Shown: positions 18,718 to 29,109 of the stretch, piece after piece | How positions within the stretch are numbered: position 1 is the stretch's first letter | How the letters are laid out: each line of letters starts with the position of its first letter | Assembly (NCBI GenBank): GCA_016764915.1 | Contig: JAESQY010000076.1 | Coordinates: 1-52,033 of the forward strand | DNA from: Aliivibrio sp. | GTDB lineage: Bacteria > Pseudomonadota > Gammaproteobacteria > Enterobacterales > Vibrionaceae | Reading direction: 5' to 3' | DNA: 52,033 nucleotides | Notes under the pieces: model-generated | What the model was told of the DNA's origin: nothing | The model's database searches: none | Seen by the model: only the letters and a program-made list of their open reading frames with translations | Program-made: the position numbers and the translations under genes

Positions 18718-19617
18718 ATGAAGCCTATTTTTAGTAGGGGTCCCTCCTTACAATTGCGCTTGTTTATTGCGGTAATTATATCGGCCAGCTTAATGTTGGC
18801 CGATAGTCGTTTAAATACATTTTCAGATATTCGATATTTTCTCAATAGTTTGGTCGCACCACTTCAATACACTGCTAATTTGCCGCGCACCATGTTTGAT
18901 GGAATGTATGAACGTTTTAGTAACCGACAGCAGTTAATGACTCGCAACTTCAATATGCAACGTGAAATGTTGGTATTAAAAAGTGATCTTATTTTAATGA
19001 AACAGCTGCAGCAAGAGAATCGACGTCTGCGGGATCTACTCGGCTCTCCATTTATTCGAGATGAGCGAAAAATGGTAACAGAGGTGATGGCGGTTGATTC
19101 TGACCCATATAAACATCAAGTGATGATTGATAAAGGATTAATTGATGGGGTTTATTTAGGACAGCCTGTTATTAATGATAAAGGCATTGTTGGTCAGATT
19201 ATTTATGTTGGGGCTCATAATAGTCGGGTATTATTGTTGGTTGATGCTAACAATGCGATCCCTGTTCAAGTGGTAAGAAATGACATCAGAGTCATCGCTT
19301 CAGGCAGTGGCCAGATGAAAGAGTTGCAACTGGAGTATATTCCAACCAGCACAGACATTCGAATAGGGGATATGTTAGTCAGCTCTGGTTTAGGTGGCAG
19401 ATACCCAGAAGGGTATCCAGTGAGTTACGTTACTAATGTTGAACTCGATAACAAACGTCCTTTTGCCAAGGTGACTTCTGAACCTGCCGTGGAATTTGAT
19501 CGTCTACGTTACCTTCTTCTTGTTTGGCCAACAGAACCGGAAGTTGATATGGCACTACCAGCATTAAAAGATATGACGGCTCCAGATGTGGCAACAGAGG
19601 TAAATAATAATGGCTAA
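18718..19617 (+). CDS. mreC: Rod shape-determining protein MreC
   Basis: A bitopic protein of the elongasome, 299 aa: N-terminal membrane helix (about 12-30), a coiled coil (about 60-105, LMTRNFNMQREMLVLKSDLILMKQLQQENRRLRDLLG) and a double beta-barrel periplasmic domain ending around 275. It links MreB/MreD to penicillin-binding proteins. Thirty bases separate it from mreB, and its end overlaps mreD by eight bases. Confidence 0.96.
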   Translation: MKPIFSRGPSLQLRLFIAVIISASLMLADSRLNTFSDIRYFLNSLVAPLQYTANLPRTMFDGMYERFSNRQQLMTRNFNMQREMLVLKSDLILMKQLQQENRRLRDLLGSPFIRDERKMVTEVMAVDSDPYKHQVMIDKGLIDGVYLGQPVINDKGIVGQIIYVGAHNSRVLLLVDANNAIPVQVVRNDIRVIASGSGQMKELQLEYIPTSTDIRIGDMLVSSGLGGRYPEGYPVSYVTNVELDNKRPFAKVTSEPAVEFDRLRYLLLVWPTEPEVDMALPALKDMTAPDVATEVNNNG

Positions 19618-20098
19618 CTATCAAACTAAAGGCCGATTAGTTATTTGGACCTCATTTTTAATTGCGCTGATATTTCAGGTGGCTCCTTGGCCTGGAACGC
19701 TCGAAGTATTACGCCCTGCATGGGTGCTTTTAGTCGTGTTTTATTGGGTGCTAGCACTGCCACACCGAGTGAATGTTGGTACGGCGATGGTTATTGGACT
19801 ATTGTGGGATCTCCTTTTAGGATCAACGCTTGGTGTACGCGGAATGATGATCGCGATTGTGGTTTACATCGTTGCCTTAAACTTCCAAGTTCTGCGTAAT
19901 ATGGCCTTATGGCAACAAGGTGTATTATTAGGCTTACTGACAATGGTTGCTAAATTGTTAGAGTTTTTTGGAGAGTACTTGATCAGTGATGTGGTGTTTA
20001 ATCCCCATTATCTGTGGTCAGGCATTATTAACGCCATCTTATGGCCTTGGATGTTTTTATTAATGCGTCGAATTCGTCGTCATTGGTTAATTCGATAA
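19610..20098 (+). CDS. mreD: Rod shape-determining protein MreD
   Basis: A 162-aa polytopic inner-membrane protein with about five hydrophobic segments, e.g. LVIWTSFLIALIFQVAPWP and MMIAIVVYIVALNF. It completes the mreBCD shape complex. The ATG overlaps the end of mreC, implying coupled translation. Confidence 0.95.
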   Translation: MANYQTKGRLVIWTSFLIALIFQVAPWPGTLEVLRPAWVLLVVFYWVLALPHRVNVGTAMVIGLLWDLLLGSTLGVRGMMIAIVVYIVALNFQVLRNMALWQQGVLLGLLTMVAKLLEFFGEYLISDVVFNPHYLWSGIINAILWPWMFLLMRRIRRHWLIR

Positions 20099-20108
20099 TA
20101 GGTAACGC

Positions 20109-20681
20109 ATGGAAAACTTGGATCTTTACCTCGCTTCAGGTTCACCTCGAAGAAAAGAACTTCTACAACAGCTGGATTATCAGTTTGAAGTGATTCGTGT
20201 CGATGTCGAAGAGCAACAACAGCAAGGTGAAACTTCAACCGATTATGTTCGACGCTTAGCTCAAGATAAAGCGCAAGCAGGCGTTAAATCGATTCAAACG
20301 TCAACTCCTGTATTGGGTGCAGACACTATTGTTGTTGTGGATAATCGAGTATTAGAAAAACCTCAAGGCATTGATCACGCAAAAGAGATGTTAATACTAC
20401 TCTCTGGAAGAGAGCATCAGGTTATGACGGCCGTTTGTATTGCCGATAAGAATCATTATCGCACTATATTGGTGACCACTTCAGTTTGGTTTAAGCACTT
20501 ATCAGAACAAGAAATCTTAAACTATTGGCACAGTGGAGAGCCCTGTGACAAAGCTGGCGGATACGGTATCCAAGGAGTTGGCGGTAAGTTTGTCACTCGT
20601 ATTGAAGGAAGTTATCACGCAGTCGTTGGGTTGCCTTTAATGGAGACCGAGCAGCTTTTGAAAGAATTTAAAAATATTTAG
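20109..20681 (+). CDS. maf: Maf-family nucleoside triphosphate pyrophosphatase (YhdE-type)
   Basis: 190-aa house-cleaning enzyme; YhdE-type members hydrolyse dTTP/UTP and modified pyrimidine nucleotides. Seen: the SGSPRRKELLQQL N-terminal motif, the catalytic GADTIVVVD loop, and the GGYGIQGVGGKF region with IEGSYHAVVGLPL near the end. It is 10 bases after mreD and 11 before rng, as in other gamma-proteobacteria. Confidence 0.95.
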   Translation: MENLDLYLASGSPRRKELLQQLDYQFEVIRVDVEEQQQQGETSTDYVRRLAQDKAQAGVKSIQTSTPVLGADTIVVVDNRVLEKPQGIDHAKEMLILLSGREHQVMTAVCIADKNHYRTILVTTSVWFKHLSEQEILNYWHSGEPCDKAGGYGIQGVGGKFVTRIEGSYHAVVGLPLMETEQLLKEFKNI

Positions 20682-20692
20682 GAAGGTTCACT

Positions 20693-22161
20693 ATGAGTAC
20701 TGAGTTATTAATCAATGTGACGCCGAGTGAAACGCGAGTCGCTATGATTGAAAGTGGTGTACTGCAAGAGATTCACGTGGAGAGAGAGTCAAAACGAGGA
20801 ATTGTAGGTATATTTACAAAGGCAAAGTCAGCCGAGTGTTACCTGGAATGCAAGCCGCTTTTATCGATATTGGCTTGGATAAAGCGGCTTTTCTTCATGC
20901 TTCAGATATTGTCCCACATACAGAGTGCGTTGCTGAAAATGAAAAACGCCAATTTCAAGTTAGAGATATCTCCGAATTAGTCCGCCAGGGACAAGATATT
21001 GTTGTGCAAGTTGTCAAAGATCCACTAGGCACCAAAGGTGCTCGCTTAACAACGGATATTACTCTGCCTTCTCGGTATTTAGTCTTCATGCCAGGGGCCA
21101 GTCATGTTGGTGTATCTCAACGGATTGATAGTGAAAAAGAGAGAAATCGATTAAAAAAGACAGTGTCATCATACTGCGATGAGACGGGTGGCTTTATTAT
21201 CAGAACTGCCGCTGAAAGTGCTTCAGAATCTGAGATGTCTCAAGATGCACAATTCTTAAAAAGGTTGTGGCAGAAGATCATCGAGCGTAGAAAAAAGTAT
21301 AAAACGAAATCGATGCTTTATGGTGAACTAGGATTAGATCAGCGTATTTTGCGTGATTTTGTTGGAACAGAACTGGACCGTATTGTTGTCGACTCTAAGA
21401 AGGCCTTTGAAAAATTGTCTGAATTTACGACTGAGTTTGTTCCTGAATTAACAGAGAAGCTACAGTACTACTCTGGCGATAAGCCTATTTTTGATATGTA
21501 CGAAACCGAAAATGAGATTCAACGAGCTTTGGACCGAAAAGTTGAGTTAAAATCAGGTGGTTATTTAATTATTGATCAGACTGAAGCCATGACCACCGTC
21601 GATATAAATACTGGCGCATTTGTCGGACGCAGAAACCTTGAAGAGACTATATTTAATACTAATATAGAAGCAACTCAAGCGATAGCTAGACAGTTAAGAC
21701 TTCGGAACTTGGGGGGTATTATCATCATTGATTTTATTGATATGATTTCAGATGAGCACAGAAGTCGTGTATTGAACTCACTGGAACTTGCTTTAAGCGA
21801 CGACCGAGTAAAAACCAATATTAATGGTTTCTCGCAGTTGGGTTTGGTTGAAATGACCCGTAAAAGAACTCGTGAGAGTATTGAGCATGTTTTGTGTTCT
21901 CAATGCCCTACTTGTGAAGGACGTGGAGCGGTTAAAACCATCGAAAGTGTCTGCTATGAAGTGTTAAGGGAGATCACCCGAGTTAACCGAGCTTATGAAG
22001 CGGATAAATTTATCGTTTATGCAGCAACATCTGTGGTTGATGCTTTAGAGGGGGATGAGTCCCATGCTCTAGCTGAATTAGAAGTATTTATTGGCAAGCA
22101 AGTTAAAGTTCAAGCTGAGCCTCTTTATATACAAGAACAATTTGATGTAGTAATGATGTAA
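20693..22161 (+). pseudogene. rng: Ribonuclease G, disrupted by a one-base frameshift near 20810
   Basis: RNase G matures the 5' end of 16S rRNA and degrades some mRNAs. The first 39 codons (20693-20809, MSTELLINVTPSETRVAMIESGVLQEI..., ending KRGIVG) are in one frame; the rest of the protein continues in another frame, open to 22161. At the junction the gene reads GGTATATTTAC where GGTAATATTTAC would keep the family sequence GIVGNIYKG; restoring one A gives 489 aa, the normal length. As written, frame 1 stops at 20978-20980 after 95 aa; a GTG at 20836 could give a 441-aa product without most of the S1 RNA-binding start. Catalytic-region TVDINTGAFVGRR and the CPTCEGRG zinc-link motif are intact. 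Real mutation and sequence error are both possible. Confidence 0.88.
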
Positions 22162-22174
22162 GAGAGAACAATAA

Positions 22175-25100
22175 GTGCTTTCACCAACGATCCGTATAGA
22201 ACGCTTTTTAATGTGGTTACTGCTCATTGTTTTTGTAGTGGCCGCATTATCAATTACTGGATTAAGGGTTGTGCTACCAAAGCTCAACCAATATCAGGTT
22301 GAAATTCAGACATGGATTTCAGAGCGGACCGGATTTGAGGTGACCATTGACTCTGTTCAGGGGCGTTGGCGTAATACCAATCCCTCTCTAAATTTATCGG
22401 GTCTGAAAGTGAGCGCTCCCGGCGCTGATACTGTTTTATTCGATATCGATAATATTGAAATACAAGTCAATATCCTCTCTTCACTGTTGATTGGTAAACC
22501 TCAACTTGCAGATTTACGGTTATCGGGTGTAAAAGCAGATTTAACTCAGTTACCAGGTAGCAGTGAAGAACAAAATGCGGAAAGTGGACATTCACTGTTT
22601 GACAATATTGAGCAGGTATTTTTAGTTCAACTCGCTCATTTCTCCCTATCTGACTCACAAGTTACTTTTACCGCTTTAAATGGAGAAAGCAGAGTATTAG
22701 ATATCGCTTCCCTAAAATGGAAAAATGCAGATAGAACCCATTTGGTTGAAGCGACGTTAAGTATTGCAAACAGTGAGCTGAATCAGTTAAAAGTGATAGC
22801 TAATTTCACTGAAAACGGATCAATTGAGACTCTAAATGGTGATTTTTATCTGCAAGCAGATGATATTCAAGTTACTCCATGGCTTAACCAATACCTACAA
22901 GATGAAACGGGCATAACAACAGGGGATCTATCTGTTGAAGCTTGGGGCCGTTTAAAAAACGGTCAACCCATTGATGCTTTAGTGCAGTTATCCCCTTCCC
23001 AGATTAGATGGATTGATGATAAAGAGAAACACACATTAACGATTCATAATGGTTTGTTACAGTTGTTCCCAAAAGATAATGGTTGGGAAGTGTACGCATC
23101 AACACTGAGTATTGATACCGACGATAAGCAATGGCCAGAGTTGTCAGCTGCTTTTTCTTGGTCTAATAACCAGTGGTTGCTTAACATTAGTGAACTGTCT
23201 CTCAATACGATTAAACCTATTATCGCACTGATCCCAGAATCTACATCGATTGATAATTGGATAAAAAAAATCGGACCCGAAGGCCAAGTTGGAGATATCC
23301 GTATTGCGAAAAAAGAGAAGGGGCAACCTTACTTCTCAGCCTCAGTAACCCAGTTTGGTGTTCAGCAGTGGGCGTTATTACCAGAGATTCATAAGCTGGA
23401 AGTGCAACTCGCGGGTAATGCAGTGAAAGGTGAGGCAAAAATCAAATTATTGGATGATACGCTGCCTTATGGTGATGTATTCCAAGCTCCGTTAAACATT
23501 AAATATGCTGAAGTGATGGCTTATTGGATGATCAATGATGATGGTTGGCAGCTGTGGTCAGATAGAATTGATGTCACCACACCGGATCTACAAGCTATTG
23601 GTGAATTTCGATTAGATGTCCCATACGAGACGTCAGCTTTGCTATCATTTTATGGAGAGATTGATGTCTATAATGCGGGTGAAACGTGGCGATATTTGCC
23701 TACTTTGTTTCTGGGGCAATCATTAACTGATTATTTTTCGACAGCGATACAAGGAGGAAAAGCAAAAACGGCTCAATTGCTTTGGTATGGAGAATTAGGT
23801 GATTTTCCCTATACCAATAATGACGGTATTTTCCAAGTTGAAGTACCTTTAAGAGAGGCGAAATTTAGCTTTGACACTGCTTGGCCGACTATTGAAAACC
23901 TTCAACTGGATTTGACCTTTAAAAATTCATCAATGTTTTTTGATTCTCGCTCAGCAAGATTAATGGATGTACAAGCAACGAGAGTGATCGGCAAGGTTGC
24001 AGATCTTGGTGAGGACGGACATTTAATGATCACCGCCAACGCTAAATCATCCGGTGAGTCAGTTCGAAATTACATGTCAGCAAGCCCGTTGGTCGACTCT
24101 GTAGGAGCAGCATTAACCACTTTTCAAGTAGAGGGTGATATTACTACGGAATTTCAATTAGACATCCCATTTGATGGTTCGATGGTTCGATCGTGGGGTT
24201 ATGCGGATCTTAATAACAATCATGTCGAAATCCCTTCGCTATTGATAGACCTCTCATCAGTTAGCGGCCGAATAAACTTTAATGATGATGTTATTAATGG
24301 CCAAGGTTTGAAAGCTCAGTTCTTAAATCAACCTATAGATGTTGATTTTAATGGGGAAAACCAACCTAAAGGATATGCTGTTGATATTAATGCTTCAGGA
24401 AGATGGCAAGTTGATCCATTAAAACCCTATATTGATCATCAAGCAATGGCTCGTGTAAATGGACAGTTTGACTGGAAGACCAGTATAGATGTTCAAATGG
24501 AAGATATTGGATTTACTTATCAAATAGACCTATTAGCAAATATAGCGGATATAGAGAGTTTCCTTCCCTACCCACTAAACAAATCACTTTCTGATAAAGG
24601 CAAAGTAAAAGTCCAGACCTCTGGCAACAAACAGGCTTTATCTGCAAGAGTGATATTGCCACAAGCTAAGTATCAAGCAGAGATAAATATTAGCGCTCAA
24701 AAACCAGTGATTGAAGCAAGTAATGTGGTGATTGGAAAAGGCAGCTTCAAAGTAAGTCCTGTGGTTGGACATTATGCCTCAATGAATGCGGTTAAGTTTG
24801 ATATGGACGCTTGGCTTGATCTGTTTCCCATTTTCTCAAACGCAACCAGCATAGCCAATGATACCATCAGTAAACTGCCTATTATTCCAATGCCAGAGAA
24901 AGTCACTTTAAACGTAGATGAGCTCACTTTAGCAAGTTTAGATTGGCATAATGTGAAGAGTGAGGCACGGAAAAAATCGCTAGGTTGGTATGTTGATCTT
25001 AATAGCAGAGAAGCAAAAGGAGAACTTCGATATCGTGATGGAGACCCGTTAGTGGTTCAATTAGAGAGTATGCACCTCTATATTCCCGCTTTAGATATGG

Positions 25101-26029
25101 AGGGGGAAGATAAGATTCATCACGCTAAAATTGAACAACCGTTGATCTCCAAACTGGACAGTCAGTTACATCAATACATACCTAACTTAGATTTTTCAGT
25201 TAAAGATGCTTGGTTACAAGGTTACAAGCTTGGGCAGATCAATCTTCAACTCAGACGTGAAGAGGATAAATTAGTTTGGCAAGAATTTTCAGTGACCAGT
25301 GGTGCTAATCTGTTTAACTTACAAGGGCAATGGACTTTAAATGAACAGGATAATATCTCTCACTCAGATTTTAGTTTAACCATGAAAGGGGAGAACAATT
25401 CTGAACTGTTAGAGCGCTTTGGTATAAGTTCAGGCATTCAAAAAGCCCCATTTTCAGTGACCGCAAATTTAGACTGGGACGGCGCTCTTTGGTCTATGAG
25501 AGTCAATACTTTAGACGGCGATGTTAAAACTAAATTTGGTAATGGCACCATCACTGATGTTAAAGGAGCTGCACGGCTATTGGGTTTGTTTAGTCTCGAT
25601 TCTATTATTCGAAAAATGAAATTGGACTTCACCGATGTATTCGACGAAGGAATGGCGTTTAACTCGATTACTGGTAGCGGCAAAATGAAAGGTGGCGTTT
25701 TTGTTAGTAATAACTTAACAATGGATGCGGTTGCAGGTGAGATGATCATCAAAGGTAAAGCGGACATGAACACCCGATTAGTTGATGCTGAAGTTAAATT
25801 TACACCCGATCTTACATCGGGTATCCCTATTATCACCGCTTTTGCTGTAACCCCAGTGACTGCGTTGTATGTGTTAGCGGTAACAACCGCGTTATCCCCC
25901 GTTATTGATGTCATCACTCAAGTACAATATGAAGTGAAAGGTCCGTTAGATTCGCCGACAGTAAAAGAGTTATCAAGAAGCAAGGGTGAGTACACCTTGT
26001 CTGAAGTTGAGCTAAATACAGATAAGTAA
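22175..26029 (+). CDS. yhdP: YhdP, AsmA-like inter-membrane phospholipid transport protein
   Basis: A 1284-aa protein with one N-terminal membrane helix (about 10-32, FLMWLLLIVFVVAALSITGLRVV) and a very long periplasmic beta-rich body, ending with an AsmA-like C-terminal domain (about 1060-1260, GNGTITDVKGAARLLGLFSLDSI...). In E. coli YhdP, TamB and YdbH carry phospholipids to the outer membrane. The GTG start at 22175 follows a purine-rich TAAGAGAG site 13 bases after rng. It forms an operon with the nitrilase-family gene and tldD. Confidence 0.95.
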   Translation: MLSPTIRIERFLMWLLLIVFVVAALSITGLRVVLPKLNQYQVEIQTWISERTGFEVTIDSVQGRWRNTNPSLNLSGLKVSAPGADTVLFDIDNIEIQVNILSSLLIGKPQLADLRLSGVKADLTQLPGSSEEQNAESGHSLFDNIEQVFLVQLAHFSLSDSQVTFTALNGESRVLDIASLKWKNADRTHLVEATLSIANSELNQLKVIANFTENGSIETLNGDFYLQADDIQVTPWLNQYLQDETGITTGDLSVEAWGRLKNGQPIDALVQLSPSQIRWIDDKEKHTLTIHNGLLQLFPKDNGWEVYASTLSIDTDDKQWPELSAAFSWSNNQWLLNISELSLNTIKPIIALIPESTSIDNWIKKIGPEGQVGDIRIAKKEKGQPYFSASVTQFGVQQWALLPEIHKLEVQLAGNAVKGEAKIKLLDDTLPYGDVFQAPLNIKYAEVMAYWMINDDGWQLWSDRIDVTTPDLQAIGEFRLDVPYETSALLSFYGEIDVYNAGETWRYLPTLFLGQSLTDYFSTAIQGGKAKTAQLLWYGELGDFPYTNNDGIFQVEVPLREAKFSFDTAWPTIENLQLDLTFKNSSMFFDSRSARLMDVQATRVIGKVADLGEDGHLMITANAKSSGESVRNYMSASPLVDSVGAALTTFQVEGDITTEFQLDIPFDGSMVRSWGYADLNNNHVEIPSLLIDLSSVSGRINFNDDVINGQGLKAQFLNQPIDVDFNGENQPKGYAVDINASGRWQVDPLKPYIDHQAMARVNGQFDWKTSIDVQMEDIGFTYQIDLLANIADIESFLPYPLNKSLSDKGKVKVQTSGNKQALSARVILPQAKYQAEINISAQKPVIEASNVVIGKGSFKVSPVVGHYASMNAVKFDMDAWLDLFPIFSNATSIANDTISKLPIIPMPEKVTLNVDELTLASLDWHNVKSEARKKSLGWYVDLNSREAKGELRYRDGDPLVVQLESMHLYIPALDMEGEDKIHHAKIEQPLISKLDSQLHQYIPNLDFSVKDAWLQGYKLGQINLQLRREEDKLVWQEFSVTSGANLFNLQGQWTLNEQDNISHSDFSLTMKGENNSELLERFGISSGIQKAPFSVTANLDWDGALWSMRVNTLDGDVKTKFGNGTITDVKGAARLLGLFSLDSIIRKMKLDFTDVFDEGMAFNSITGSGKMKGGVFVSNNLTMDAVAGEMIIKGKADMNTRLVDAEVKFTPDLTSGIPIITAFAVTPVTALYVLAVTTALSPVIDVITQVQYEVKGPLDSPTVKELSRSKGEYTLSEVELNTDK

Positions 26030-26076
26030 TGTACGATAAGCAATATGGACGAAATGAGTTAATAGGGATGTGAATA

Positions 26077-26910
26077 ATGGCAACAGTTGGTGTGGTTCAA
26101 ATGTGTTCAGGGGCTGATCCTGAACAAAACTTGCAACAACTAAGGCGCAGTTTAAATGGCCTCCACCTACAAGGTGCAGAACTGGTCGTGACTCCTGAAA
26201 ATGCGATTGTATTTGGAACTGCAAAGGATTACGAACTTTATGCTGAGCCACTAAACAGCGGACCTATTCAGTCTGAGCTTAAAGAGATGGCGAATCACTT
26301 TAAGCTTTGGTTAGTTGTCGGCTCAGTGCCTATTCGTAAATCAAATGGAGAAATAGCAACGACCTGTTTGGTTATCGATGATAAAGGTGAGATAAGAGCC
26401 TCTTACGAAAAGCTTCATATGTTTGATGTTGAGGTAGAAGATAAGCATCACAGCTACCGTGAGTCTGACATATTTGAAGCGGGAGAGGCAATTAAGCTTA
26501 TTGATACTCCTCTTGGGAAAGTTGGGCTATCGATCTGTTATGACGTTAGGTTCCCTCAACTGTATAGTGAGTTAAGGCGACAAGGGGCTGATATTATTGT
26601 TGTACCCGCTGCTTTTACTAAAGTGACTGGCAGAGCCCATTGGGAAGTGTTGTTACGAGCGAGAGCCATTGAAACTCAGTGCTGGGTTATTGCCGCGGCT
26701 CAGTGGGGAGAGCATAATTCTGAACGTGAAACGTGGGGGCACTCAATGATTATTGACCCATGGGGAAATATAGACATAGAACAAAAAGAGGGGACTGGCG
26801 TTCTGGTTTCAGATATCGATATTAAGATGAGTAACAGCATTAGACAAAAGATGCCAATTACTGAACACGTCCGCTTTGAAACTAATATTAAGTTAATCAA
26901 AAAAAATTAA
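26077..26910 (+). CDS. Carbon-nitrogen hydrolase, Nit/omega-amidase-like
   Basis: A 277-aa nitrilase-superfamily enzyme with the Glu41-Lys112-Cys154 triad ([27 protein letters not shown]). The DLH..FDVEV-type motif and length resemble Nit1/YbeM proteins that remove deaminated glutathione, a metabolic by-product. It sits between yhdP and tldD, an arrangement common in Vibrio. The exact substrate cannot be read from sequence. Confidence 0.9.
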   Translation: MATVGVVQMCSGADPEQNLQQLRRSLNGLHLQGAELVVTPENAIVFGTAKDYELYAEPLNSGPIQSELKEMANHFKLWLVVGSVPIRKSNGEIATTCLVIDDKGEIRASYEKLHMFDVEVEDKHHSYRESDIFEAGEAIKLIDTPLGKVGLSICYDVRFPQLYSELRRQGADIIVVPAAFTKVTGRAHWEVLLRARAIETQCWVIAAAQWGEHNSERETWGHSMIIDPWGNIDIEQKEGTGVLVSDIDIKMSNSIRQKMPITEHVRFETNIKLIKKN

Positions 26911-26920
26911 GAGAATCTCA

Positions 26921-28366
26921 ATGAGTTCACACAATGTAGAGCAAACGTTATTAGAACAATCAGGACTGGGCCAAGAAGAGCTAAAGCAAACGTTAAGTAT
27001 TATTGCTTCTCGTCAAATTGATTATGCCGATATTTTCTTTCAATCTTGTTGGCATGAATCGTTAGTGCTTGAAGAGAGTATCATTAAAGATGGCTCCTTT
27101 AATATTGATAGAGGGGTTGGTGTCAGAGCGGTTGCGGGTGAAAAGACAGGTTTTGCTTACTCGGATCAGATCAACTTAGCATCACTGCAACAGAGTGCTA
27201 AAGCGGCACGTGGTATCGTGCGTCAAGGTGCAGATGGGAAAGTAAAAACGTTTGTACCTTCAACACCAAGTGGCATTTATGCGCCAATGGATCCATTAAA
27301 GAGTTTGGACAAACAAGCGAAAATAGCTCTGCTTGAAGAGATTGATCGCTATATCAGAACCAAAGAGCCTTTAATTCAAGAGGTCTCTGTCAGTATCAAT
27401 GGCGTGTATGAAGAGATACTGGTTGCGGCAACTGATGGTACTTTTGCTTCTGATGTTAGGCCTCTTGTTCGTTTATCGATCAGTGTATTAGTGAAAAAAG
27501 GTGATAAGCGTGAACGAGGTAGCGCTGGTGGTGGTGGACGTTATGGTTATGACCAGTTCCTTAAAATGGAGGGGGATAAAACCGTTGCGTTAAATTTTGC
27601 GGATGAAGCGATACGTCAAGCATTGGTCAATTTAGAAGCCGATGCAGCTCCTGCTGGAACGATGGCTGTGGTGCTGGGTTCTGGTTGGCCTGGTGTTTTA
27701 TTGCATGAAGCGGTTGGCCATGGCCTTGAAGGTGACTTTAATCGTAAAGAGTCTTCGGTATTTTCAGGAAAAATTGGACAGAAAGTCACCTCTTCATTGT
27801 GTACTATCGTGGATGATGGCACGCTTAAGAATCGCCGAGGTTCACTGAATGTTGATGATGAAGGTACGTTACCTCAATATAATACATTGATTGAAAATGG
27901 TGTGTTGAAAGGGTATATGCAAGATAAACTCAATGCACGCTTAATGGGCGTTGATCCAACGGGCAATGGACGTCGAGAATCCTACGCTCACCTTCCTATG
28001 CCGCGTATGACTAATACGTATATGTTGGCTGGTGAGCATACGCCAGAAGAGATCATCTCAAGTGTTAAAAAAGGTATCTACGCCCCCAACTTTGGTGGTG
28101 GGCAAGTGGACATTACATCAGGAAAATTTGTATTCTCAGCTTCCGAAGCGTATTTGATTGAGAACGGCAAGATCACTCGACCGATTAAAGGCGCCACATT
28201 GGTCGGTTCAGGGATAGAAGCGATGCAGCAAGTATCTATGGTGGGTAATGATTTATCATTGGACCGAGGTGTTGGTGTGTGCGGTAAAGCTGGCCAGAGT
28301 GTACCTGTTGGTGTTGGGCAGCCAACATTAAAGTTAGATGCGTTAACGGTAGGTGGTACCGAGTAG
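26921..28366 (+). CDS. tldD: Metalloprotease subunit TldD
   Basis: Catalytic subunit of the TldD/TldE heterodimeric metalloprotease, which threads unfolded peptides and processes microcin B17 precursor and CcdA in E. coli. 481 aa with the zinc-binding HEAVGH motif (262-267) and [16 protein letters not shown] after it. It is 10 bases after the hydrolase gene and ends at a strong two-way terminator. Its partner pmbA/tldE lies downstream beyond yjgA. Confidence 0.97.
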   Translation: MSSHNVEQTLLEQSGLGQEELKQTLSIIASRQIDYADIFFQSCWHESLVLEESIIKDGSFNIDRGVGVRAVAGEKTGFAYSDQINLASLQQSAKAARGIVRQGADGKVKTFVPSTPSGIYAPMDPLKSLDKQAKIALLEEIDRYIRTKEPLIQEVSVSINGVYEEILVAATDGTFASDVRPLVRLSISVLVKKGDKRERGSAGGGGRYGYDQFLKMEGDKTVALNFADEAIRQALVNLEADAAPAGTMAVVLGSGWPGVLLHEAVGHGLEGDFNRKESSVFSGKIGQKVTSSLCTIVDDGTLKNRRGSLNVDDEGTLPQYNTLIENGVLKGYMQDKLNARLMGVDPTGNGRRESYAHLPMPRMTNTYMLAGEHTPEEIISSVKKGIYAPNFGGGQVDITSGKFVFSASEAYLIENGKITRPIKGATLVGSGIEAMQQVSMVGNDLSLDRGVGVCGKAGQSVPVGVGQPTLKLDALTVGGTE

Positions 28367-28390
28367 CTGATATTTGGTAGGTAGCACGAT

Positions 28391-28420
28391 AAAAAAAGAG
28401 CGAAGAATCGCTCTTTTTTT
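28391..28420. terminator. Bidirectional terminator between tldD and yjgA
   Basis: Thirteen-bp perfect stem AAAAAAAGAGCGA (28391-28403) / TCGCTCTTTTTTT (28408-28420) with a four-base AGAA loop. The T run on either strand lets it end tldD (+) and yjgA (-). Confidence 0.92.
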
Positions 28421-28450
28421 ACATTTGTGACCCATCCTAAATAAGGTGGA

Positions 28451-28972
28451 CTACTTAGCTGACAGCTCTTTTAAAACCTGAAATATTTCACGGTATGATT
28501 TTAGCGGCTTATTTTGTTTTTTCTCTTTTGCTGCTTGACGGGCAAGCTGTCTGAAGCGTTGACGATCTGCGTTCGGGTGCAGATTCATGACCACTTCAAT
28601 TGCCGAGTCACCTTCCGCTACTATTCTGTCTCTCATTGCTTCCATTTTATGCAGCTGAACCGTTGCTTGGGAGTGCTTGTTGTGATATTTATCCAACGCG
28701 GCTTGAATCGGCTCTGGGTCTAGAGAGCGCATTAATTTTCCAATACGCTGCAGTTGGCGACGTTTGGCTTCATTTTTAAAACGTTGTGCATCAACTACGG
28801 CATCAAAAAGAGTTTCAGGTAGCTGAAAAGTCGCTAAAGTATTCGGATTAAGGGCAACTAGCTGCTCACCTAGCTTCTGTAAATCGGTCATGTCATGCTT
28901 CATCTCGGTTTTACTCACCCAGATGATCTCTTCTTCTTCATCCCAAGGTGCTTTTTGGTTTTTACGGCTCAT
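28451..28972 (-). CDS. darP: DarP/YjgA, 50S ribosome assembly factor (DUF615)
   Basis: 173-aa, highly charged, mostly helical protein; starts [28 protein letters not shown], a conserved opening for the family. DarP/YjgA binds late 50S precursors and aids maturation of the peptidyl transferase centre. It is transcribed away from pmbA and sits alone between tldD and pmbA/tldE, a conserved placement. Confidence 0.93.
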   Translation of the reverse strand: MSRKNQKAPWDEEEEIIWVSKTEMKHDMTDLQKLGEQLVALNPNTLATFQLPETLFDAVVDAQRFKNEAKRRQLQRIGKLMRSLDPEPIQAALDKYHNKHSQATVQLHKMEAMRDRIVAEGDSAIEVVMNLHPNADRQRFRQLARQAAKEKKQNKPLKSYREIFQVLKELSAK

Positions 28973-29109
28973 AGTTGCTCTTCTCGTAACAGTTTATTAC
29001 CCATAAAAGGGTCTATGGCACTATTTTAGCAAGTTTCATGACTAAATGGGCGCTATTTCGTCAAATAGGGTGTTATCCTTATTGTATCTGAAATAATTTA
29101 AGTGGTTTT

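Noticed and set aside
20800..20840. Programmed ribosomal frameshift in rng
   Set aside because: No slippery heptamer, stimulating hairpin or internal ribosome site is visible, and RNase G is not known to use frameshifting; a deletion or read error is simpler.
25438..25917. Minus-strand frame of 159 aa inside yhdP
   Set aside because: Antisense to the conserved C-terminal AsmA-like region; composition explained by codon bias of yhdP.
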